This document shows, piece after piece, positions 15,896-23,058 of a stretch of 32,314 nt of DNA. The first letter of the stretch is position 1. Each line of letters opens with the position of its first letter. The position numbers and the translations under genes were made by a program. The DNA comes from an uncultured Bacteroidia bacterium (GTDB lineage: Bacteria; Bacteroidota; Bacteroidia; Bacteroidales; UBA932). Below the pieces are notes generated by a model that saw only the letters and a program-made list of their open reading frames with translations, searched no databases and was not told the DNA's origin. Where the stretch lies: positions 1 to 32,314 of the forward strand of contig CADBMD010000087.1 in the NCBI GenBank assembly GCA_902795735.1. The letters are read 5' to 3'.

Positions 15896-16597
15896 ATGGT
15901 AGCTCTTGTGACAGGTGCCTCACGCGGCATAGGTAAGGCGATTGCATTGGAACTCGCATCGTTGGGATACGATCTTGCCCTGGTGGGACGTGATGACTCT
16001 TCTTTGGCTGAGACAGAAGCCTTGGCCGGGAATGTCCGTGTCTGCCGCATAGTGGCTGACCTGTCACAAGCTGCTTCAGCAGACCTTATCGTTCAGAAGA
16101 CAGTTGAAACCCTGGGCGGCCTGGACTTGCTTGTCAATTGTGCAGGAGTACCCCAGAAAGGCCCTTTTACCGAGGTGACTCCAGATGAGTGGGACAGGGT
16201 GTTCGCGATCAATGCCAGGGCTCCATTCTTCATCTGCAAGGCCGCGCTGGAGCCTTTGAAGAAATCTTCCAAGCCCATCGTGATCAACATTTCTTCAGTG
16301 GTCGGATTCAAAGGCTACATCCATCAGAGCGTTTATTCCTCCTCGAAGCATGCCCTTGCAGGCTTCACGAAGGTCTTTGCAAAGGAAGTCCAGTCTTTCG
16401 GAATCAGGGTCCATATGATCAGTCCCGGCGGGGTCGCCACCGAGATGGTCAGGAAGATGCGTCCTGACATCGATCCTTCCGAACTGATACAGCCGGAGGA
16501 GATAGCAGAGATCGTGCGTTTCCTTGTCACCCGCAAGGGAACCGGTACGATTGACCAGTTCTACATCCGGCGCTATTCCGGTCTTGCCTTTGATTGA
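15896..16597 (+). CDS. Short-chain dehydrogenase/reductase (classical SDR)
   Basis: A 233-aa NAD(P)-dependent oxidoreductase with a Rossmann fold. The cofactor loop TGASRGIG is at 6-13, NCAG at 81-84, Asn106 in AINAR, Ser134 in NISS, and the catalytic YxxxK pair is Tyr147 and Lys151 (YSSSK). The post-catalytic SPGG segment (about 175-178) is also present. The spacing Ser-13-Tyr-4-Lys is that of classical SDRs such as FabG-like and sugar dehydrogenases. Arg10 and Arg32 near the cofactor loop are compatible with NADPH. The ATG is 1 nt after the metalloprotease stop, so the two are co-translated. The substrate is unknown. The gene converges on the MATE gene with a 9-nt gap. Confidence 0.88.
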   Translation: MVALVTGASRGIGKAIALELASLGYDLALVGRDDSSLAETEALAGNVRVCRIVADLSQAASADLIVQKTVETLGGLDLLVNCAGVPQKGPFTEVTPDEWDRVFAINARAPFFICKAALEPLKKSSKPIVINISSVVGFKGYIHQSVYSSSKHALAGFTKVFAKEVQSFGIRVHMISPGGVATEMVRKMRPDIDPSELIQPEEIAEIVRFLVTRKGTGTIDQFYIRRYSGLAFD

Positions 16598-16606
16598 CAG
16601 GCGTTC

Positions 16607-18052
16607 TCAGATTTTCGTCAGTATTCCTGACCGGTACTTGAGAGTCTGGTACAGGGACCTGAACAACAGGTGGGCATAATATGCTGCAAAGAGGAGGTGC
16701 ACCTTTGTCCTGGATGCGACAGGTGCGCCTCCTGTCATGTTCAATATGGCCATTCCGGCGAACCATACCGCCATGAAGGCGAGCAGGCATCCGATATTGG
16801 AGTCTCGCAGCTGAGGGGTTGCTGTGGCTCCGATGTAGATGCCGTCCCATGTGAAGGCCGGACATCCTAGCAGCGGGATCAGCACCAGCCATGGGATGAA
16901 TTCCCTGGCCGCTTCGACAACCGTGGCGTCGGATGTCATCATGCGGAACATGGGGATGCCGGCAACCGCATACAGTCCTATGAAGAAAAGCCCTATTCCC
17001 ATGCTCCAGATGAAAGTCCATTTGACTGTCTGGATGAGGTTTTCTCTGTCTTTCGCTCCTATGAAGCGGCCGGTCAGGGCTTCTCCTGCGAAAGCGAAGC
17101 CGTCAGTGAAGTAGGAGAAGATCATCATGATCTTCATCATTATGGAGCACATGGCGAGGTAGGTGTCGCCGAAGCGGGCGGAGATGGCGGTGAAGGCCAG
17201 GTAGACGGCCATGAGGCACAGCGACCTGACAAAGAGGTCCCTGTTCACCGTGAAGAATTCCCTTATTTGTTTGTGCCGGATGGGTGTATTATCGTCCGGC
17301 GCACCGTCGGCCACGGCCGAGTCCATTCTCGCTTCGCTGCGGCTGAGTACGGCCTTGTGCTGACTGCTGCAGCGGGTGATGGTGTACGCGGCCTGGAAAC
17401 AAGAACGGTACTTGATCAGGAGGATGCAGGCGGCGAAGAGAAGGCCGGTGTACTGGGCCATGATGGTACCCCAAGCGATGCCAGGATAACCTATCCCGCG
17501 GAACGAAGTGCCGGGAATACCCATGGCCAGCAAGATGCTTCCCAGGATGTTCACTCCGTTCACCACGACATCCGTCAGCATCGAACTGAAAGTGTCCTGC
17601 ATGCCGATGAACCATCCTCTGAGCGCCATGAGGCTGAGCGTGGCCGGAGCAGCCCAGACGCGGATGTAGAAATATTTAAGGGCGAGTAGCCGGACTTCTT
17701 CCGAGCATTGGACGAAAACGAAAATCAGTTTCTGGAACGGCCATTGGACCAGCAGAAGGAACAATGACATCAAGAGAGCCAGCCCAACTCCGCGTTTCAG
17801 ATTCGCGGCACAATCCGCCCAATCTCCCCTTCCGAAAGCCTGTGCAGTGAGACCGCCAGTACCTGCACGGAGAAAGCCGAAGTTCCAGTACATCATGTCG
17901 AACATCAGGGAGCCGACGGATATTCCTCCGATAAGGGCGGCGGCTGACGTGTCAAGATGTCCGGCTACGGCTATGTCCACCATTCCTACCAGCGGTACTG
18001 TCAGGTTCGCAAGGATGCTTGGCAGTGCGAGTCGGAGTATTTGGTCAGACAT
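16607..18052 (-). CDS. MATE-family efflux transporter (DinF-like) with an inserted loop
   Basis: A 481-aa multidrug/organic-cation exporter of the MOP superfamily, with about 12 membrane segments. The N-terminal half starts with ILRLALPSILANLTVPLVGM and VDIAVAGHL, typical of the DinF-like MATE branch; the second half repeats the fold from about residue 270. The loop joining the halves is unusually long (about 225-265) because a 42-bp repeat is read in frame there (residues about 233-247). The loop is charged and sits between membrane segments 6 and 7, where extra residues should be tolerated. The start codon overlaps the end of the flippase gene by 8 nt, so the two form a minus-strand operon. 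The exported substrate is unknown. Confidence 0.88.
   Translation of the reverse strand: MSDQILRLALPSILANLTVPLVGMVDIAVAGHLDTSAAALIGGISVGSLMFDMMYWNFGFLRAGTGGLTAQAFGRGDWADCAANLKRGVGLALLMSLFLLLVQWPFQKLIFVFVQCSEEVRLLALKYFYIRVWAAPATLSLMALRGWFIGMQDTFSSMLTDVVVNGVNILGSILLAMGIPGTSFRGIGYPGIAWGTIMAQYTGLLFAACILLIKYRSCFQAAYTITRCSSQHKAVLSRSEARMDSAVADGAPDDNTPIRHKQIREFFTVNRDLFVRSLCLMAVYLAFTAISARFGDTYLAMCSIMMKIMMIFSYFTDGFAFAGEALTGRFIGAKDRENLIQTVKWTFIWSMGIGLFFIGLYAVAGIPMFRMMTSDATVVEAAREFIPWLVLIPLLGCPAFTWDGIYIGATATPQLRDSNIGCLLAFMAVWFAGMAILNMTGGAPVASRTKVHLLFAAYYAHLLFRSLYQTLKYRSGILTKI
17314..17355 (-). repeat. 42-bp repeat, copy 2, in frame inside the MATE gene
   Basis: The plus-strand sequence equals 12622-12663 with one substitution (A to T near the right end). 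The MATE gene reads the opposite strand, so the repeat lies in opposite orientation relative to the two host genes. No similarity extends past the 42 bases on either side. Confidence 0.75.
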
Positions 18053-19532
18053 GTTCCCGGAAATACTTGCCGACGACAGGGAGGGATGAAAGGGGAAGGT
18101 CGCAGCGGACGATCACGGCGCAGAACACAAGGATAAGGACAATGTTCACAAGGAGTGCCGCCCATGTTCCGAGATGACCGTTTGCAAAGACCATCCCTGC
18201 ATAGAGGACGGCAGCCACGAGGGTATAGATGAATATGTCGGCAAGCGGGTAATCGATCCGGTACTTCTTCTGTCCCACGAAATATGAGAGCAGGGTAGCC
18301 GTCCCGTATCCTCCGACTCCGGCCCAGGCACATGCCATGTAGCCTATCTTGGGAATGAATATGATGTTGATGGCGAAGAGTACAAGGCATCCGATTCCGG
18401 AAAACAAGGCCCCCCACAGGGTCTGGTCAGTGAGCTTGTACCAGAAAGACAGGTTGAAATAGACTCCCATCAGGATTTCTGCGACCATCACTATGGGAAC
18501 CACCTTCAGGCCGACACGGTAATCTGCTCCGATGATGTACTTGAGGATGTCCATGAAACCGATGACACAGAGGAAGGCCAGAAGGGTGAATATGATGAAG
18601 TACTTCATCGCCTTGGCATAAGTCTCCTTGCTGTCTTTCTCGGTGGAACTGCCGAATACGAAAGGCTCGTAGGCGTAGCGGAAAGCCTGGGTGATCATGG
18701 CCATGATCATGGCGATCTTGATGCATGCACCGTAGATGCCAAGCTGGGCTGCCCCGTCTGGCCCCTTGTAGACATAAGGGAAGATGATCTGCGAAGCCGT
18801 CTGGTTGAGGATCCCGGCAATCCCAAGCACGAGGATCGGCCAGCTGTAGGAAAGCATCCTCTTCATCAGACTCCAGTCGAAACCATGCTTGAAACCGCGC
18901 AGCTCTCCGATGAAGAACAAAGTCATGAAGGCCGTGCAGAAAAGGTTTATGTAGAAAACCCAGCCGACCTGGATTCCTCCGTCATAGATACCGAACGGGT
19001 TGAGCCCCAATTTAGGGAGGAAGACGAAATATGTCAGGTTGAGGAAGATATTCAGGAATATGAATCCAAGCTTGAGGGCGGCGAACTTCAGGGGGCGCTT
19101 CTTGTAACGGAGGTAGGCATAAGGAATGCACTGGAATGCATCTATCGCCACAGTGAGAGCCATCGTCCAGATGTAGTCGGGGTGGTCGGGATACCCCATC
19201 GCTGTCGAAACCGGCTTCAGGAAACCAATGACCAAAGCTACGAAAAGGGCCGAGGTCGTCAGTACTGAGGTCAGTATCGTCGAATAGACTTTGTCAGGAT
19301 CTTCTCCCTCCTTGTTGGAATAACGGAAGAAGGTGGTCTCCATCCCGTAGGTAAGGATTACGAGGAGGAGGGCAGTGTAGGCATAGAGGTTGGTGACGAC
19401 CCCATAGCCTCCACTGGAAGCATTTATCACATAGGTATATAGAGGGACCAGAAGATAGTTCAGGAACCTCCCGATGATGCTGCTCAGACCGTAGATCGCG
19501 GTGTCTTTAGCGAGAGTCTTTAGATTTGCCAT
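18045..19532 (-). CDS. Polysaccharide/oligosaccharide flippase (Wzx-like, MOP superfamily)
   Basis: A 495-aa integral membrane protein with about 12-14 hydrophobic segments. Its opening (LAKDTAIYGLSSIIGRFLNY, then LVPLYTYV) is the pattern of polysaccharide-biosynthesis flippases that move lipid-linked sugars across the inner membrane. The acidic/Arg segment RYSNKEGEDPDKV (about residues 71-83) lies in the first cytoplasmic loop. No glycosyltransferase genes flank it, so the cargo (O-antigen, capsule or another lipid-linked glycan) is undefined. It is the first gene of a minus-strand pair with the MATE exporter (8-nt overlap). A near-consensus -7 box lies 22 nt upstream of the ATG. Confidence 0.87.
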   Translation of the reverse strand: MANLKTLAKDTAIYGLSSIIGRFLNYLLVPLYTYVINASSGGYGVVTNLYAYTALLLVILTYGMETTFFRYSNKEGEDPDKVYSTILTSVLTTSALFVALVIGFLKPVSTAMGYPDHPDYIWTMALTVAIDAFQCIPYAYLRYKKRPLKFAALKLGFIFLNIFLNLTYFVFLPKLGLNPFGIYDGGIQVGWVFYINLFCTAFMTLFFIGELRGFKHGFDWSLMKRMLSYSWPILVLGIAGILNQTASQIIFPYVYKGPDGAAQLGIYGACIKIAMIMAMITQAFRYAYEPFVFGSSTEKDSKETYAKAMKYFIIFTLLAFLCVIGFMDILKYIIGADYRVGLKVVPIVMVAEILMGVYFNLSFWYKLTDQTLWGALFSGIGCLVLFAINIIFIPKIGYMACAWAGVGGYGTATLLSYFVGQKKYRIDYPLADIFIYTLVAAVLYAGMVFANGHLGTWAALLVNIVLILVFCAVIVRCDLPLSSLPVVGKYFREHV

Positions 19533-19551
19533 TCGCTGCTGTCATTTTCCA

Positions 19552-19583
19552 TTGTAAAGATAGCAATTATTATCTTATCTTTG
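19552..19583 (+). promoter_or_regulatory. Promoter of the OPA-family MFS gene
   Basis: TTG at 19552-19554 and TATCTTTG at 19576-19583, with 21-nt spacing. The box contains the in-frame TTG at 19581, which is therefore not the start; the ATG at 19593 lies 9 nt downstream. Confidence 0.65.
19555..19562 (-). promoter_or_regulatory. -7 box candidate for the flippase-MATE operon
   Basis: On the minus strand the site is TATCTTTA, 7 of 8 consensus positions, 22 nt before the flippase ATG. It lies inside the spacer of the opposing promoter, so the two polymerase sites overlap. Confidence 0.45.
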
Positions 19584-19592
19584 CAGTTCGAT

Positions 19593-20945
19593 ATGAGTCT
19601 GTATTCTTATTTCAGGATATCAAAGCCTTCCGGGGAAAGCGTTCCTGCCGGAGAAGTACAGAGTGAGTACCGGCGCCTTAGGAACAGGACCTTCTGGGGA
19701 GTGACTGCCGCCTATGCCCTGTACTACGTCTGCAGGATGGCCATGGCAGTAGTCAAGCAGCCATTGATAGACGGAGGCATATTCAGTGCAGCCCAGCTTG
19801 GAATCATCGGGTCCGCCTTCTATTTCGTGTATGCAGCAGGCAAATTCGCAAACGGTTTCATCGCTGACTATTGCAATATCCGTCGCTTCATGGCTACGGG
19901 ACTCCTGGTCTCCACAGTAGTGAATCTTCTGATGGGAATCCTTGGGCTTGCACATGGCTGGTGGAGTTTCTCATCTTCCCTTCTGTTTTTCATTTTCGCA
20001 GTTGTCTGGGGAATCAACGGCTACTGCCAGTCGATGGGAGCACCTCCAGGAGTCATCAGCCTGTCCAGATGGTTCCCCCTTAACCGGAGAGGTACCTTCT
20101 ACAGCATCCTGAGTGCTACTCCTTATCTCGGGAAGTCTATCTCAGTCTATGCCTTGGGACTGGTTGTGGCGTACATAGGATGGGAATATGGATTCATCTT
20201 CTCCGCCATTGCTGGAGTCATAGGATCGACGATCATCCTCATATTCGTATCCGACACTCCGGAGAGCAAAGGCCTGCCTTCGGTCCAGGAACTGTCAGGA
20301 GAGGAAGTCCTGAAGACTGACAACATGCCGACCAAAGAACTCCAGAAAATGGTCGTAAAGCATCCTGGGATTTGGATCATCGCTCTCTCGAGCGCCTTTG
20401 TCTACATAACCCAGCATGCCGTGAGCGAATGGGGAGTGCTGTTCCTTCAAAAGGGAAAGGGTTATGACCTTGTCCAGGCTACGGAAATAATTGCCTTCTC
20501 CGAAGCTTTCGGGATAGCAGGAACCGTCCTGGCCGGCTGGCTGTCAGACAGGGTGTTCAAAGGTAACCGATTCATTCCGGTCTTCCTTTCCGGCGTAGTC
20601 TGCCTTGCCGCCCTTGGAGGATTCCTTCTCACAGGAGGCGGATATGTAATGAATATAGTTTATGTGGCGGTGTTCAGCCTTGCAATAGGAGTTGTCTATT
20701 GTACGGTTGCCGGGCTGATGGCGCTTGACATAGTGCCAAGGAAGGCTACAGGATCAGCCTTGGGCATGGTAGGACTGGCGAGCTATGGCGCCGCCGGCCT
20801 CCAGAACATAGTCAGCGGATTCATGATCGGTTCCGGGGATTTCGACTTCCGTCCGGTCTCCATCTTCTGGCTGGCAGCATGCCTTCTTTCTTTCATGATT
20901 CCGGTGCTCTCGTGGCGCCTTCTCAAAAGACAAACAATAGAATAG
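19593..20945 (+). CDS. MFS transporter of the organophosphate:phosphate antiporter (GlpT/UhpT-like) family
   Basis: A 450-aa inner-membrane carrier. After a hydrophilic N-terminus (about 1-25) come about 12 membrane segments. RTFWGVTAAYALYYVCRMAM, followed by the Lys of VVKQPL, and the loop GFIADYCNIRRFM after transmembrane segment 2, are characteristic of the OPA branch (GlpT, UhpT/UhpC), which exchanges sugar phosphates or glycerol-3-phosphate for Pi. WGINGYCQSMGAPP and RWFPLNRRGTFY are further family segments. The central hydrophilic loop is about 210-255. The ATG at 19593 is chosen over the upstream in-frame TTG that lies in the -7 box. The neighbours (a frameshifted DUF486 gene and a HAD phosphatase close downstream) suggest one transcription unit; a sugar-phosphate link with the phosphatase is possible but unproven. 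Confidence 0.87.
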   Translation: MSLYSYFRISKPSGESVPAGEVQSEYRRLRNRTFWGVTAAYALYYVCRMAMAVVKQPLIDGGIFSAAQLGIIGSAFYFVYAAGKFANGFIADYCNIRRFMATGLLVSTVVNLLMGILGLAHGWWSFSSSLLFFIFAVVWGINGYCQSMGAPPGVISLSRWFPLNRRGTFYSILSATPYLGKSISVYALGLVVAYIGWEYGFIFSAIAGVIGSTIILIFVSDTPESKGLPSVQELSGEEVLKTDNMPTKELQKMVVKHPGIWIIALSSAFVYITQHAVSEWGVLFLQKGKGYDLVQATEIIAFSEAFGIAGTVLAGWLSDRVFKGNRFIPVFLSGVVCLAALGGFLLTGGGYVMNIVYVAVFSLAIGVVYCTVAGLMALDIVPRKATGSALGMVGLASYGAAGLQNIVSGFMIGSGDFDFRPVSIFWLAACLLSFMIPVLSWRLLKRQTIE

Positions 20946-20948
20946 GCT

Positions 20949-21316
20949 ATGCGTGGATTTTTGACAGTACTGATGCTGGTTTTTTCCAATGTCTTCATGA
21001 CATTCGCATGGTATGGCCATTTGAAACTGAGTGAGATGAAGATTTCGACGGGTTGGCCTCTCATCCTTGTCATCCTTTTTTCCTGGGGGATCGCTTTCTT
21101 TGAATATTGTCTTACGGTTCCGGCAAACAGGATTGGTTTCGCAGCCAACGGTGGTCCTTTCAACCTCCTTCAGCTCAGGTAATCCAGGAAGTCATCTCGC
21201 TCACCATATTCACTGTCATAGTGATGTTCGTGTTCAAGGGCCAGACGATCCAGTGGAACCATATCGTCGCATTCTTCTGCCTGGTGCTGGCCGTTTTCTT
21301 CGTCTTCCTGAAATAA
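20949..21316 (+). pseudogene. DUF486/DMT-family small membrane protein, split by a one-base frameshift
   Basis: Two frames together give one DUF486 protein of about 122 aa. The first part (20949-21182) has the family N-terminus SNVFMTFAWYGHLK and the core FSWGIAFFEYC and VPANRIGF, and stops at a TAA right after FNLLQL. The second frame continues at once with VIQEVISLTIFTV and the C-terminal helix VAFFCLVLAVFFVFLK, ending at 21316. Family members read QLKVIQEV at this junction, so the lost base is one A or G of an AAGG near 21177. Four hydrophobic segments are expected. The function is unknown (drug/metabolite-transporter superfamily). It begins 3 nt after the transporter stop and ends 6 nt before the HAD gene. 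A real mutation or a sequencing error are both possible; no slippery heptamer supports programmed frameshifting. Confidence 0.85.
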
Positions 21317-21322
21317 TCTGCC

Positions 21323-21973
21323 ATGACAAGACTGCTGATCCTCGATTTCGATGGCACCTTGGCCGACACCAGGACCAATATCGTGATGACCATGAAGCAG
21401 ACGATGGCGCATCTTGGCTACCGTGTTGCATCGGAGGATGAGATCGCATCCACTATAGGACTGCCTCTTGATGAGGGCTTCCGAAGTCTGCTTGAGGGCA
21501 TCTCGGAGGAGAAGGTAGAAGAATGTACATCTACGTACAGGGAACTGTTCGAGATCAACAGGAAGGCTTACAAGCCAAGCCTTTTCCCGGAGGTCATGGA
21601 CACTTTGAGGCGACTCAGGGATGCCGGCATCGTCTTGACGATAGCCTCTTCCAGGTCATCCCGTTCACTGAACGCCTTCCTGGACGAGATGGGTATCAGG
21701 GAATATTTTGCCTACATACTCGGTGCCGACAAGGTTTCCCATGCGAAACCTCATCCAGAACCAGTCTTGAAGACCTTGGCGGAACTTGGATTCAAGGCAG
21801 AAGAAACCCTTGTCGTGGGAGACATGCCGGTCGACATCCTTATGGGTAAAGGTGCCGGAACCCTTACATGTGGAGTCTCTTACGGCAATTCTTCAAGGGA
21901 GGAACTCCTTTCATGCGGTGCAGACCATGTGGTTGACAGGTTCGGCTCCCTCATTGCATTGAGCACCTTGTAG
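21323..21973 (+). CDS. HAD-superfamily phosphatase (phosphoglycolate phosphatase-like)
   Basis: A 216-aa haloacid-dehalogenase-fold hydrolase with a helical cap (subclass I). Motif I is DFDGT (Asp8 nucleophile, Asp10 acid/base), motif II is the Ser of IASSRSS (about 108-114), the motif III Lys lies in AKPHPEP (about 146-152), and motif IV is GDMPVDI (about 171-177). The overall pattern resembles Gph/PgmB-like phosphatases, which remove phosphate from small metabolites. It starts 6 nt after the broken DUF486 gene and probably shares the OPA-transporter transcript. Its last 94 bases overlap the antisense 3' end of the P1 peptidase gene. Its C-terminus (CGVSYGNSSREEL) is normal for the family, so the overlap comes from the peptidase side. 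Confidence 0.88.
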   Translation: MTRLLILDFDGTLADTRTNIVMTMKQTMAHLGYRVASEDEIASTIGLPLDEGFRSLLEGISEEKVEECTSTYRELFEINRKAYKPSLFPEVMDTLRRLRDAGIVLTIASSRSSRSLNAFLDEMGIREYFAYILGADKVSHAKPHPEPVLKTLAELGFKAEETLVVGDMPVDILMGKGAGTLTCGVSYGNSSREELLSCGADHVVDRFGSLIALSTL

Positions 21974-23058
21974 ATGGGAATGGCTTGGACTCGGTTCCCA
22001 TCCTTTCCTTCCATGTCCGTTGCCATAAAGAGAGAATTCCAGATTGCTTCTTCGGTAGCTTCGATCACGGCCTCGAACAGAGGACTCATTGCGTCGTTGT
22101 GCAGCAGGACGGGACGGTAGAATCCGCTCCCTTCATCTATCAGGTTATCTTCGTTGACACTGACAGCGATCACATAGTCGCCGCTTCCGTTTGAAGCGAT
22201 TCCTCCGGTCCTTGCAAGCCCCATCATCGCCCTTTTTGCAAGTCTCCCAAGGTTCCTGGCATCCAGTGGGGCGTCGGTCATCACGACCATCATGCAAGAG
22301 CCGTCTGCGCTTTCGCGGAAAGAGTATTGTCCCAGACGCCGGCCTACCTGGACTCCGTCAACCTGCAGGATCCCACCATAGTTGCTTTGTACCAGCACAC
22401 CCACGGTGTATCCTCCGAGACTGGCCGGAAGAACGCGTGATGACGTCCCAATCCCGCCTTTCCATCCGAAGCAGACTGTCCCTGTCCCGGCTCCTACGCA
22501 GCCTTCTTCGACCGGACCGTCCTTGGCCTCAAGGATCGCCCTGACGACGTCGTCAGCCTTTACGTGTCTGCCGCGTATGTCATTGAGGATGCCGTCGTTG
22601 GTCTCTCCGACCACGGCATTGACGCTGCCGATGCTTCCATTTCCATCCTGTCCGAGGGTATATTCCAAGACACCCTCTATCCCTTGGGCTACTGAAAGCG
22701 TGTTTGTCAAGATTATGGGAGTCTCTATGCAGCCAAGTTCCTGGACCTGTGTCACTCCTGCCAATTTCCCATAACCATTCCCGACATAGATGGCTGCCGG
22801 ACATTTCCTGTGGAAAATGTTGCCTCCATGGGGGACTATGGCGGTCACTCCGGTCCTGACGTTATCCCCTTTGATGATAGTGACTTGCCCCACCTTGACT
22901 CCTGCTACGTCGGTGATGGCATTGAATCTTCCCGGTTTGAATATGCCAGGCTCAATGCCGAAATCCCTGATCCGTCCGCGTTGTGCGGGCTGGGCAAGGA
23001 TGATGGAATCCAGGAACGCAAGGAGAAGGAAAAACAGGACTTTTTTCATGGATATCAT
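21880..23058 (-). CDS. P1-family aminopeptidase (DmpA/BapA-like, S58)
   Basis: A 392-aa protein with a signal peptide (about 1-22, ending ILA-QPAQ), so periplasmic or secreted. IRDFGIEPG and NAITDVAGVKVGQ mark the family N-terminus. The catalytic segment GGIASNGSGDYVIAV places the N-terminal nucleophile at Ser292 after Gly291, where DmpA-type precursors cleave themselves into alpha and beta chains. Known members remove N-terminal residues from small peptides, including D- or beta-amino-acid peptides. The start ATG overlaps the MATE stop as ATGA (23055-23058), so the peptidase is translated after the exporter. The last 31 or so residues, from MREPNLSTTW on, are antisense to the HAD gene and look like a tail beyond the usual fold. 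A second ATG at 23049 is a possible alternative start. Confidence 0.9.
   Translation of the reverse strand: MISMKKVLFFLLLAFLDSIILAQPAQRGRIRDFGIEPGIFKPGRFNAITDVAGVKVGQVTIIKGDNVRTGVTAIVPHGGNIFHRKCPAAIYVGNGYGKLAGVTQVQELGCIETPIILTNTLSVAQGIEGVLEYTLGQDGNGSIGSVNAVVGETNDGILNDIRGRHVKADDVVRAILEAKDGPVEEGCVGAGTGTVCFGWKGGIGTSSRVLPASLGGYTVGVLVQSNYGGILQVDGVQVGRRLGQYSFRESADGSCMMVVMTDAPLDARNLGRLAKRAMMGLARTGGIASNGSGDYVIAVSVNEDNLIDEGSGFYRPVLLHNDAMSPLFEAVIEATEEAIWNSLFMATDMEGKDGNRVQAIPIYKVLNAMREPNLSTTWSAPHERSSSLEELP

Noticed and set aside
17267..17689. 140-aa plus-strand frame containing a peptide nearly identical to part of the HdrD-like fusion (GRVHSRFAAAE)
   Set aside because: The similarity is only the 42-bp repeat. 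The rest is antisense to an intact MATE gene, so it is not a gene fragment.
19581..19592. TTG start for the OPA-family transporter
   Set aside because: It lies inside TATCTTTG, the -7 box of a promoter with a proper TTG 21 nt upstream; the ATG at 19593 is used instead.
21170..21185. Programmed -1 ribosomal frameshift in the DUF486 gene
   Set aside because: There is no slippery heptamer at the junction, and the simple loss of one base from AAGG explains it better.
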